Source: Anodontia alba (taxonomy: Eukaryota; Mollusca; Bivalvia; Lucinida; Lucinidae). From it: DNA of 64,000 bases. This document shows, piece after piece, positions 55,043-63,829 of the stretch; position 1 is the stretch's first letter, and each line of letters opens with the position of its first letter. The stretch is taken from contig OZ024821.1 of the NCBI GenBank assembly GCA_964016985.1, positions 85,781,035 through 85,845,034 of the forward strand, given 5' to 3'. The notes beneath the pieces were generated by a model. That model was not told the origin of the DNA. It did not search any database and saw only the letters and a program-made list of their open reading frames with translations. A program made the translations under genes and the position numbers.

Positions 55043-55281
55043 GGGCCCCCGTAGCCTAGTGGATAAGAGAGTTGACTCTTAATCCATTAGGCTTCTCACC
55101 GCTGTGGTTCGAGCCTAGCTCGGGACATATGTGGGAAAGCCAAGTTCTGCTTAAGGATGGTCAGGTGGTTTTTCTCCGGGTACTCCGGTTTTCGCCCACC
55201 TTCGATGAACGATCGGCTCGATATAAGTGAAATATTCTTGAAAGGGCCGTTAAACCCAAATCAAAAAAAAAAAAAAAAAAA
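55043..55281 (+). mobile_element. tRNA-derived SINE with conserved central domain
   Basis: 5' head GGGCCCCCGTAGCCTAGTGG (A box) and GTGGTTCGAGCC (B box); central TTTTCTCCGGGTACTCCGG, a motif recalling the conserved domains of metazoan SINEs; GCCGTTAAACCC tail and poly-A (55262-55281). Lies sense in B4GALT7 intron 2. Target duplication not seen. Superfamily (V/Meta-type) not asserted. Confidence 0.85.
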
Positions 55282-55385
55282 TCAAAGTGCATACAAAGAA
55301 CAAGACAATTGTTTAGGACATACACGTGAATACCTTTCTTGTATGAAATCTTGGTAATAACACTCCGAGAGCTATTCATTTAACC

Positions 55386-55592
55386 TTTAACACTCTCTTA
55401 GCAAATTCAGCAGATGCAAGTTGATAATAATTTTCTTATTTTTTCCCCAGAAAAGGATTTGACATTTTATGCAAATTGTCTCCACTGGATACAGTTTGCA
55501 TGAAATGTCAAATCCTGTTTTCTGGGGAAAATAAGAAAAATATTTCAGTTTGTCATCTGCTGAAAATTTTAACCAGCACACTAAGCATTAAG
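55386..55592. mobile_element. CAGAAAATAGGC-family hairpin MITE
   Basis: TTAACACTCTCTTAGCAAAT, TTTTTTCCCCAGAAAAGGAT, TGACATTTTATGCAAATTGT with inverse TTTGCATGAAATGTCAAATC, TTTTCTGGGGAAAATAAGAA, GTCATCTGCTGAAAATTTTA, CTAAGCATTAA. Good palindrome. Confidence 0.8.
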
Positions 55593-55664
55593 GAGATATA
55601 CCTGTGGTCAGTATTTGGAAAAATCGGTATCCCAGTCTAAGTTAGTACCAGTCATTATTCCACT

Positions 55665-55851
55665 TAAGCCCTTAGAAAGCCAGTCATGAAAGCAGCAGAC
55701 TACATTCTAATTTTTTTCCAAAAAAATAGGGCTTGACATCTCAATTGAATTGTCTGCTGCATGAATTGTCAGTACATGATCTCAGAAAATAAAAAAATAT
55801 TTTAGAATTTTGTCCACTGTAATTTTATATGGTGCTTTAAGAGTTCAAACA
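55665..55851. mobile_element. Degraded CCCTTAAAG-type MITE just before exon 3
   Basis: TTAAGCCCTTAGAAAGCC left end, GCAGCAGACTACATTC, AAAATAGGGCTTGACATCTC, CAGAAAATAAAAAAATATTT, TGGTGCTTTAAGAGTTCAA right end, ~20 bp before exon 3. Confidence 0.6.
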
Positions 55852-55872
55852 TTATAAGAGAATATCTTTCAG

Positions 55873-55956
55873 GTAAATGGTATGTCAAACAGATACTGGG
55901 GTTGGGGCAGAGAGGATGATGAGCTGTATGTCAGATTGAAAAAGGCAGGGCTAATA
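55873..55956 (+). CDS. B4GALT7: B4GALT7 exon 3: GWGREDDE motif
   Basis: 84-nt exon (28 codons, phase 0-0) between ATATCTTTCAG and donor ATA|GTAAGT. Encodes [20 protein letters not shown] then RLKKAGLI (residues 207-234 from the ATG). The WGWGREDDE stretch is the acceptor-binding and catalytic signature of beta-4-galactosyltransferases; the acidic residues include the presumed catalytic base. Fully conserved, no break. Confidence 0.95.
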
Positions 55957-55978
55957 GTAAGTCTGTTTTGCTATTTAA

Positions 55979-56254
55979 CATCACGAAAACATACCTATAT
56001 AATTTTGACCCCCATAAACCCCACTTTTATATAGTAAAACTGGGGTTTACAGGGGTATACGTTTTTCTTATTTCTGCTCAAAAACATAGATTGTGGGTAC
56101 TCGTTAGAACCGCCTCATCGAGGCGGTTCTAACGAGTACCTACAATCTATGTTTTGAGCAGAAATAAGAAAAATATCAGAATTTTTCATCTGAAAATTTT
56201 CATTTTTTTGTGGTAAAATTCTCAATATATTTGAATAGGCGTGTTTTCTTATTG
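55979..56254 (+). mobile_element. Hairpin MITE family A in intron 3
   Basis: Starts 23 bp after the exon 3 donor. CATCACGAAAACATACC left, AAACTGGGGTTTACAGGGGT, core GTGGGTACTCGTTAGAACCG and inverse, right GGCGTGTTTTCTTATTG. Confidence 0.85.
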
Positions 56255-56303
56255 AAGATTTAATTTAAAATATATTTGTAGAAACTGTACCATATGCAGA
56301 GGA

Positions 56304-56657
56304 CTTGTTAAGGAAGACTATTTGATGATAATTCTAGGATAATTTTCTCCAGTTCTCCATAAAAATATATGTGTTGTGCAATCTCATTAGATGGACCTTG
56401 GAGAGAGGTACTTCTAATGGGTACCCACAGCATTATGTTCTTACAGAGAAATAAGAAAAATTATCCAAGAATTATCACCAAATACTCCTCCTTATCCAGT
56501 TATGTAGATAATAGATACTCTGATGTCATCTTTAGATCTCTGCCCCAAAGATGGGGTGAAATAATAAGGTGCTTCTAATGAGTACCCACAACACAAGTTT
56601 TTATGGAGAACTGGAGAAAATTATCCCAGAATTATCATCAAATACTCCTTAACCCTT
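56304..56657. mobile_element. Two family C MITE copies, abutting
   Basis: CAGAGGACTTGTTAAGGAAG left end, GGTACTTCTAATGGGTACCC centre, CAAATACTCCTCCTTATCC right end (56304-56500). A second half copy follows: AAGGTGCTTCTAATGAGTAC, ATCATCAAATACTCCTTAAC (56566-56657). Confidence 0.65.
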
Positions 56658-56798
56658 GTCTTGCTGAATAAATTAAGAAACTATGCCCATTTCTAATTTT
56701 CAACCAATCAGATTACTTAATCCAACTGGTTGATCTGATCTGCATCTACACTGTTTGCAAAGGCAGGGCATTTCCATGTTCAACAAGACAAGGGTTAA
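56649..56798. mobile_element. TTAA-flanked MITE, CCCTTGTC family, deleted centre
   Basis: TTAACCCTTGTCTTGCTGAA and TTCAACAAGACAAGGGTTAA ends with exact TTAA. Only one hairpin arm (TGATCTGATCTGCATCTACA) remains. Inserted at the family C right end. Confidence 0.8.
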
Positions 56799-56830
56799 CT
56801 AATACTTGTAGTAAGCTAGGGTCAACTTGT

Positions 56831-56975
56831 CATCATGAAAACATGCCTAGATAATTTTGACCCCCTTAAACCCCACTTTTATATAGTAAAACTGGGGCTT
56901 ACAAGGGTATACATTATTTTTCTTATTTCTGCTCAAAAACATAGATTGTGAGTACTCGTTAGAACTGCCTCATTG
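56831..56975 (+). mobile_element. Hairpin MITE family A, left half
   Basis: CATCATGAAAACATGCCTAG, AACTGGGGCTTACAAGGGTA, then AGTACTCGTTAGAACTGCCT, where the sequence leaves the family at the palindrome centre. Confidence 0.75.
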
Positions 56976-57659
56976 TACTGCAAATTTGAGTATCAGTAGA
57001 TCCATAGGTTTTGGAGAAACAACAGTGTCCAAGTAGGTCTGCAGTAATAAAAATTGTGACTGTAATAATTGGTATTGGCAAACTGCCTAATAGAGGGCCT
57101 GGATGCTGGGTATCAAAAATCGCTAATCATTAAAATTTTAGCCCTTTAATCAGTAATCGTAAAGCTTTATCACAAAAATCAGTATATTTAGATTATTTTG
57201 GCTTAATCATTAAATTCTACATCACAAAGATCAGTAGTCACTAAAATTTTAGACCAAAAATCAGTAGTCATTCGAAAATAAGGCCATTTATTAGTAATCA
57301 AAACACCCCATCCAGACCCTCCTAATAGCTCTTGAGTTGTATTAACTAGTGTTGTTCTGATGATCAATTATAATCAAACATTGTTCATTCATCAACAGCA
57401 GATCGATGATTGGAGGCAATATTCTGAACCTATTGTAATCGGGGAAAACATCAGTCACAGAAGATTTTCATATTTACTTTACAAATAAAAGATTTTTTGT
57501 TCATTTTTAATTTCAAAATTATGCTTATACATCATCTGCAGACAAAAGCTGTGAAAAAGAGGCTGTTGAAAGCAGGGATCTCATGCAACAAATGAATTCA
57601 GCAATTCAATTTTTTTAATCTGTTTGAACACAACCTGAGTTATAATTTCTGCAGACTTA
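56976..57659. other. Intron 3, unassigned AT-rich
   Basis: AATCAGTAGTCATTAAAATT-like motifs recur at 57115-57300, a weak internal repeat. No gene. Confidence 0.4.
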
Positions 57660-58303
57660 GCTGTAAAAGTGCTTTAAACCCCCCGGTGGTTTACTCTACT
57701 GAACGTTCTAAGGCGGTGGTCCCGGTGTTGGTCTTACTCTTTGTTGCTTTGTGGAGGGGTGGTTGGGTGGTGCGAAGGTGTCCTTTATCTTACGTCACCG
57801 GGGCGCCCAACTGATATTGGCTTACAGCTGGGCAAGGCCTGCTATCCTTGTAGCAGGTAAGGGTAGAGGGGGATGTTTTTATTTCTTCTGTTTCTTCACT
57901 TTCATTCCTGTTCCTCTTTCTTCCCTGTCCCTCTCTTTCATCTCCTCTACTATCTCTTCTATCTTTTTTCTCCCTTTCTCTGGGAGACGACACAAAATGA
58001 CCCACAAGGGTTGACGTGTCGTTAAACTCCAACTCAATCAATCAAATGTTGCTTTGTGGTTTATTCTACGAGGCGATTTGTTGTATGTCTTTCTGTGTGT
58101 CATTTTGTTCTTGTGTTTTTCTGTCCTTTTAGTATTGTGATTACCTCGCTTGGAGAAGAGAGAGCTAATCTTAGTGCTTTTCGTGCGTTTGTTCGATTTG
58201 TACTTGTTTGGATTTGTCGGTTTCCTCTTCCTCTTGGGGTCTGGGAAGTGCTGCGGTTTGTGATTGTGGCACTTCCTGGACTTTTCTCTTACCTGTTTTT
58301 AGT
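57660..58303 (+). mobile_element. Penelope-like 3' region, split by a SINE-like insert
   Basis: Plus-strand copy of the 3' non-coding region found on the minus strand at 25326-25690: AAAAGTGCTTTAAACCCCCC, GTTTACTCTACTGAACGTTC, TAAGGCGGTGGTCCCGGTGT, then after the insert TTTATTCTACGAGGCGATTT, TTACCTCGCTTGGAGAAGAG, CTGGACTTTTCTCTTACCTG. 5'-truncated, no RT. A frame at 58056 is non-coding 3' sequence. Confidence 0.8.
57755..58046 (+). mobile_element. SINE-like element with TGTTGCTTTGTGG target duplication
   Basis: About 292 bp flanked by an exact 13-bp repeat TGTTGCTTTGTGG (57742-57754, 58047-58059). The empty site exists at 25567-25582 in the other Penelope-like copy, where the sequence occurs once. 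Same landmarks as 53070-53352. Confidence 0.9.
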
Positions 58304-58551
58304 AAATATTCTGGGAAAATATAACTTACATGTAAGTTCCAAGGCCCTTTTTATTTAAGTGGCATATTCACGGCTCTGTCTATAGAGATTTGTATAAAGA
58401 GTTCACTGAAACTTCACTGTGCCAGTTTAAAATGTGTAAAGCGCACATAAAATTTATATGCATTTTCACTGTTTCTGGTATTTTTCTATATCAAGCACTG
58501 TATACAAGAGAAGTTTCTGTAATGTGTGGCCTGCTTTAGACAGAGGATTTG
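58304..58551. other. Intron 3, unassigned
   Basis: No gene or repeat family identified. Confidence 0.4.
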
Positions 58552-58731
58552 TTAAGGAGGAGTATTTGATGATAATTCTTGGATAATTTTAACAAATTCT
58601 CCATAAAAACTTATGTTGTGGGTACTCATAAGATGCACCTCACCAAGGCACTTCTAATGAGTACCCACAACATATGTTTTTATGGAGAAATAAGAAATAT
58701 CCCATAATTATCACCCAATACTCCTCCTTAA
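58552..58731. mobile_element. Hairpin MITE family C
   Basis: TTAAGGAGGAGTATTTGATG and CACCCAATACTCCTCCTTAA ends, core TTATGTTGTGGGTACTCATA and CTAATGAGTACCCACAACAT. Confidence 0.8.
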
Positions 58732-58777
58732 CATCCACTGTTTAGATTTTAAAAATAATTACCCATGCTGAAATGCA

Positions 58778-58996
58778 TATATATATATATATATACACAC
58801 ACACACCACAACCCCTTTATAACACTATTGTTGGGGTCCATAGCATAAACAGTGTTAGTTAAACAACCGTGTTATATCCAAACGAAAATGTATAGATTAT
58901 ATTGAAAAATGACCATTTATGGTCATTTTTCAGTATAATCTATACATTTTTGGGATCCATCTTTGTTATAAAGAGGTTGAAGTGTATATATATATG

Positions 58997-59090
<94 letters not shown>
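58778..59090. repeat. (TA)n tracts around a hairpin element
   Basis: (TA)n/(CA)n at 58778-58806 and a long (TA)n at 58984-59087. Between them, 58875-58955 is a palindrome (GTATAGATTATATTGAAAAA and inverse) related to 49900-50070. Confidence 0.85.
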
Positions 59091-59218
59091 TGAATCCCTG
59101 CCATTAGTGTCAGATAACACAGTTAATAGTAGCAACAAACTGATTATAGTCGATAATCATTCATTTATTTTGAACCAATGATAGATGATGAAAATCCAAC
59201 CAATTCCCATCACTAGTA

Positions 59219-59428
59219 TTAACCCTTGTCCTGCTAAATAAATTAAGATGCCACTTCCACTTCTCATTTTCAGCCAAATTACTTATTCCGAATCGTTGCT
59301 ACAAATTCACATACTTAACAGCAAACAGTGCAGATCCAGATCAGTTGGCTTCTTCAGAAGCCAACTGATCTGGATCTACACTGTTTGGTAAGGCAGAGTA
59401 TATCCAGGTTCAGCAGGACAAGGGTTAA
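59219..59428. mobile_element. TTAA-flanked MITE, CCCTTGTC family, complete
   Basis: TTAACCCTTGTCCTGCTAAA and TTCAGCAGGACAAGGGTTAA. Perfect hairpin AGATCAGTTGGCTTC/GAAGCCAACTGATCT, TTAA on both sides. Best-preserved copy. Confidence 0.9.
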
Positions 59429-59492
59429 CCCTTTCACCTCTAAGTTTATGAACTGGATTGTTTCATCATTGAAATTGGACATGTCCATTATT

Positions 59493-61320
59493 AGCTCACC
59501 TGAGCTCTGCTCAGGATGAGCTATTGTGATCACTTTTCGTCCGTCGTCTGTTCGTCCGTCCGTCCATGTGTCCGTCCGTCCGTCCGTTAACATTTTCAAA
59601 CGACTTCTCCTCTGAAACCGCTGAGCCAATTTTTCTCAAATTTCATATGGAGCCTCCTTAGGGTGGGGGAACGAAAAATTGCTAAAATGGTCGCGGTCCG
59701 TTGACCAAGATGGCCGTCACGCCCATATATGGTAAAAACCTTTAAAAATCTTCTCCTCCAGAACCAAGAATGCCTTGGGGCTGAACCTTTGCAGGAATCA
59801 TCGGGGACGGGAGGTCTACCAAAATTGCTAAAAGAATTGTCGTACGTTGACGTTTGACCTTTTTATGGCAAGGTCAAGTTTGCTTCCCTATGCATTTGAA
59901 TGGGAAAAACCTTTAAAAATCTTCTTCTCCAAAACCGAGCATGCCTTTTGGCTGAATCTTTGCATATATCTTCGGGAACAGGAGAGCTAGCAAAATTGCT
60001 AAAATAATGGTCGTATATTGACATTTGACCTTTTTACGTTAAGGTCAATTTTGCTTCCTTATGCATTTGTATGGGAAAAATGTTCAGAATTTGAAACAAC
60101 TTCTCCTCTGGAGCCTCTGGGCCAATTTTGCTCAAATTTCATATGGAGCCTCCTTAGGTAGGGGGAACAAAAGATTGCTAAAATGGTCACGGTTCGTTGA
60201 CCAAGATGGGCGCCATGCCCATATATGGTAAAAACCTTTATAAATCTTCTTCTTTAGAACCGAGGATGCTTTGGGGCTGAATGTTTGCATAAATCATCGG
60301 GGACAGGGGGTCTACCAAAGTTGCTAAAATAATGGTCATACATTGACATTTGACCTTTTTACGGCAAGGTCAAGTTTGCTTCCTTATGCATTTGCATGGG
60401 AAAAAACATTTAAAAATCTTATTCTCCAAAACCGAGGATGGCTTGTGGCTGAATCTTTGCATATATCATCTAGAACGGGCGGTCTACCAAAGTTGCTAAA
60501 ATAATTGTCATACATTGACATTTAACCTTTTTACGGCGAGGTCAAGTTTGCTTCTGTATGCGTTTGTATGGGCCCCATACATTTGTATGGAAAAAATGTT
60601 GATAATTTCAAATGGCTTTTCCTCTGAAGCCTCCGGGCCAGTGTTGCTCAAATTTCATGCGGAGCCTCCATGGGCAGGAGAATGAAAGATTGCTAAAATG
60701 GGTATGGTCCATTGATCAAAATGGCTGCCATGCCCATATATGGTAAAAACCTTTAAAAATCTTCTTCTCCATAACCAAATATGCCCTGGGTCCTAATCTT
60801 TGCACAAATTACGGGGGATAGAAGATCTACCAAAATTGCTCAAATGATGGTTCTGTGTTGACATTTGACCTTTTTGCCTCCAAGGTCAAATTTGCTTCCC
60901 TATTTGTGTGGGCCCCATACATTTATCTTGAAAGTATCGAAGTGACTTGTAGATCAACAGTAGTTAAAATTGTTCTGTTTGGAAATCTAAGATGGCCATC
61001 ATCCGGATTATATTTATAATATTTCCCTGCCACTGTGCTGTTTACATGTATAAAATCACGATTCTTCAGAAACCACTTAGCCAATTTCCACCAAATTTCA
61101 CATTGATCCTTCTGTTGAAATGTGATTGATAGTTTATTCAAATGATCATGCTCCATTGACTGTCAGGCCCATATATTCTTCTTCAAAACTAAGAACTGTT
61201 CAAATGATGATATTTTCATTAGTTGCGATGATAGGATTGGAAAAATGTTGCATAACATCTGCATGTCTGCAGTGGCTATGTCACTCAGGTGAGCGAATCG
61301 TGGCCCGTGGGCCTCTTGTT
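59493..61320 (+). repeat. Large tandem-repeat element, AGCTCACCTGAG...CAGGTGAGCGA ends
   Basis: Left AGCTCACCTGAGCTCTGCTC then CCGTCCGTCC-rich DNA. About three ~500-bp units, phased by ACTTCTCCTCTGAAACC-like motifs at about 59602, 60096 and 60610. Each includes GACCAAGATGG, CATATATGGTAAAAACCTTT, TTGACATTTGACCTTTTTAC and AAGGTCAAGTTTGCTTCC. Right CACTCAGGTGAGCGAATCG, GGGCCTCTTGTT. Reverse-complement relative of 9770-12541. Confidence 0.8.
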
Positions 61321-61354
61321 GAAAATAGGGGATTTAGTCCAAAATCAAAAGCAG

Positions 61355-61432
61355 AATAACAAACAGTGCAGATCCAGATGAGATGGCTCATTACGAGTCG
61401 TGTCATCTGGATCAACACTGTTTGCATAGGTA
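61355..61432. repeat. Isolated AACAGTG/CCAGAT hairpin core
   Basis: AACAAACAGTGCAGATCCAG, ATGAGATGGCTC, inverse GTGTCATCTGGATC, ACACTGTTTGC. Closest to the core at 3538-3608. No TTAA ends seen here. Confidence 0.6.
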
Positions 61433-61541
61433 TCTGTTTTCATCTGCTAATGTTTGTGAAATCTTTAGGGAATGAAAGGGAAAAGGCAAACACTTCTGAG
61501 GCCAGGTACAGAGCTGCTTTTGGAAACAGGTCCAAGGATTA

Positions 61542-61735
61542 TTAACCCTTGTCATGCTGAATAAATTAAGATGCCAAGCCCACTTCTAATTTCCAGCCAA
61601 TCAGATTACTTGATCCGGGTTTTTAATAGATATTCACATATTTAATGACAAACAGTGCAGATCCAGAGCCAACTGATCTGGATCTACACTGTTTGCTAAG
61701 ACAGGGCGTGTCATGTTCAGCAAGAGAAGGGTTAA
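61542..61735. mobile_element. TTAA-flanked MITE, CCCTTGTC family
   Basis: TTAACCCTTGTCATGCTGAA and GTTCAGCAAGAGAAGGGTTAA-type ends, hairpin partly deleted at AGAGCCAACTGATCTGGATC. Confidence 0.8.
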
Positions 61736-62284
61736 TATGTGTTATGTTCAGCATTTTTGTCATTTCCATTCTGCCATTTTGTTGTTTCCATATTTGACAA
61801 AACCTAGGTAATGAACTACTTGTCACCACCAGTATAGTTGCACCCTAGCTGGGGCAGTATTTTTGTAAATAAGTTTGCTAATATACTGTATTTATGTTCC
61901 ACCACCAAAGGGAAGGAGACACATTCATTTTGGTGGGCATCCAAGCAGCAGTGGCGTGACACTGTCTTGTCTGCATAATATCTCATGAACCAGTGAGCGG
62001 ATTTTTACCAAATTGCATAGATATATCATTAGGACTTGATGATGAAGGGATTAGATTTTTGTGACCTTGATTTAATTTTCAAGGTCACTGCTTGACCAAA
62101 ATTGTTAAGTTAAGCAACACTAATATTTTCTGAGTGGTATCTCAGAAGAGTGACATCTGCTTTCTCTGAAAACAGTGTTATTGTTATTCTAAGAGATGTG
62201 CTTGAGCAAAATCTATAGACCTAGATCATGGTCTACCCTGTTTGACATTTTTTTTCTACACACGTTGCACGAGTATTCAAATTA
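61736..62284. other. Intron 3, unassigned (array-like remnants)
   Basis: ATAATATCTCATGAACCAGT, TTCAAGGTCACTGCTTGACC resemble single units of molluscan tandem elements. No gene. Confidence 0.4.
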
Positions 62285-62500
62285 CAGCACTTACCTTATG
62301 TATTTGAACGGACAGGCCTGAGCAAACAGTGTAGGCCCAGATGAGACGCTGCAAAATACAGCGTCTCATCAGGGTCTACAATGTTTGTCACTCATCCAGC
62401 AATTTTTAGACGTGGCATCAGATGGTAAATTACACTTGTTCAAATTTTAGAGCAAGTATAGTATGGTGTCAGAATACTTAGGGTAAACACTGGAAAAATA
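62285..62500. mobile_element. CCTAAGTATTCGGACA-family MITE, good copy
   Basis: ACCTTATGTATTTGAACGGA, CAGGCCTGAGCAAACAGTGT, AGATGAGACGCTGCAAAATA with inverse CAGCGTCTCATC, CACTCATCCAGCAATTTTTA, GAATACTTAGGGTAAACACT. Ends ~78 bp before exon 4. Confidence 0.8.
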
Positions 62501-62577
62501 CAGTAAAGAGTAAAGTGTACAGATGTTTAGGGTAAATATGGATCATCTTGTTATTGAATTTCTCATTATTTCTGTAG

Positions 62578-62688
62578 GTGCGGCAGCCAGACAACAGGAC
62601 CATCACAACCGGGTATAATACTTTCAGACATATACATGATAAAAGGTTGAGACCAAGAGACAATAAAAGATATTTTGACCAAAAGAAG
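62578..62688 (+). CDS. B4GALT7: B4GALT7 exon 4 (gene continues beyond window)
   Basis: 111 nt (37 codons, phase 0) after ATTTCTGTAG. Encodes VRQPDNRTITTGYNTFRHIH then DKRLRPRDNKRYFDQKK (residues 235-271). TTGYNTFRHIHD is the conserved C-terminal signature of B4GALT7. The donor AAG|GTTTGA is weak. If unspliced, the frame would stop after one more codon (TGA 62692-62694), cutting off ~50 residues expected from other animals. I favour splicing to an exon past 64000, since no suitable exon is seen in the remaining 1.3 kb. Confidence 0.9.
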
Positions 62689-62719
62689 GTTTGAACTTTT
62701 TATCTTAATTTTACCACTC

Positions 62720-63025
62720 TGTGGGTAGATTCAGCAAACAACAAAGTGATAAAATTCTCTTATTTTTCACAGAAAATAGGCTTTTTTTTTTTTTTTTTTT
62801 TTTTTTTCATTTCATGCAAATTGTTTCCAAAAGAGACAGTTTGCATGAAATGTCATAACCTATTTTCTGGCAAAAATAAGAAATATTCAAAAAAAAAAAA
62901 AAAAATACCCAGAATGCAGAGAGTTAAAATGCTTGCATCAAATTTTGTATTTACTGTTTAATTATTATATAAAAAAAAAAAAAAAATTTAATTTGAAATT
63001 TTTACCCAGCATGCTAAGTTTAAAG
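62720..63025. mobile_element. CAGAAAATAGGC-family hairpin MITE with poly-T insertion
   Basis: TTCAGCAAACAACAAAGTGA, TTTTTCACAGAAAATAGGCT, poly-T 62772-62807, GCAAATTGTTTCC/GAGACAGTTTGC hairpin, TATTTTCTGGCAAAAATAAG, poly-A, TACCCAGAATGCAGAGAGTT. A second right end (TACCCAGCATGCTAAG) follows at 63002. Confidence 0.65.
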
Positions 63026-63209
63026 TCTATTAAATATTGCACTAGAGAAACCAGACAGAACATTATAGACCCAGAAGAGGTCTACAATGTTTGCCAATTC
63101 TAATGATTTTGTTCAAGCTTTAGGATAATTACAGTAAAGAGATTATTGGTCCATTTTATTTCAAGTAATTATAATAAGAATTTTTAGCCAGACTCCAGAT
63201 AAGCAGAGG
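63026..63209. other. Intron 4, partial AACAGTG core scrap
   Basis: AACATTATAGACCCAGAAGA / GGTCTACAATGTTTG at 63060-63095 is a decayed hairpin core. The rest is unassigned. Confidence 0.4.
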
Positions 63210-63390
63210 ACTTGTTAAGTTAGACTATTTTGTGAAAGTTCTGTGATAATTTTTTCCTATTTCTCCATAAAAATCATTTGCTGTGGGTACTTATTAGACT
63301 CTGGACAAGGTGCTTCTGGTGCTTCTAATGAGTACCCATGACATTTTTTTTAAGGAAAACTTGAGAAAATTACCCTAGAATATATGGTAA
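63210..63390. mobile_element. Hairpin MITE family C, degraded
   Basis: AGAGGACTTGTTAAGTTAGA, TATTTCTCCATAAAAATCAT, CTGTGGGTACTTATTAGACT, GGTGCTTCTAATGAGTACCC. The right end is eroded. Confidence 0.65.
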
Positions 63391-63584
63391 ATGTCTTAAA
63401 ATTTCAAACATTTTGTGTCATACTTTTTTGCCTGAATTTTGTTTTTTATGCATTTATGTCACAAAATACTTGGTGAAAGACCAACAGTGTTTACCTTGAT
63501 CAGACTGCTCCTGAAGACTCTGAATTGTTTGCATGTGCCATCTATATCAGGCATAGAATATATTAAGTGTTACCATACTCCTCC

Positions 63585-63829
63585 TTAACCCTTAAACCGC
63601 CGATCACAACAATTGTCATCTGCTTTGTCATCTGCTTGTGATTTTAAAAGTCATTTTTGCAAACAGTGTGGACCTAGATCAGACTGTTCCTCTAGGAGCA
63701 GTCTGATCTGGGTCCACATTGTTTGCCGGTATGCAAAAATAGGTTTGAAAAGGTTGCATGAATATTCAGCAGACGACATAAACAGACAACATTTTCAGAT
63801 GCAGGTTTTCTTGGCGTTTTAAGGGTTAA
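63585..63829. mobile_element. TTAA-flanked MITE, CCCTTAAACCGCC family, complete
   Basis: TTAACCCTTAAACCGCCGAT and CTTGGCGTTTTAAGGGTTAA ends. TTGCAAACAGTGTGGACCTA, perfect hairpin AGATCAGACTGTTCCTC / GAGCAGTCTGATCT. GCAGACGACATAAACAGACA subterminal. Exact TTAA both sides. Confidence 0.9.

Noticed and set aside
58902..59138. Tyr-Ile repeat proteins on both strands
   Set aside because: Translation of (TA)n; also at 8050-8292 and 8394-8687.
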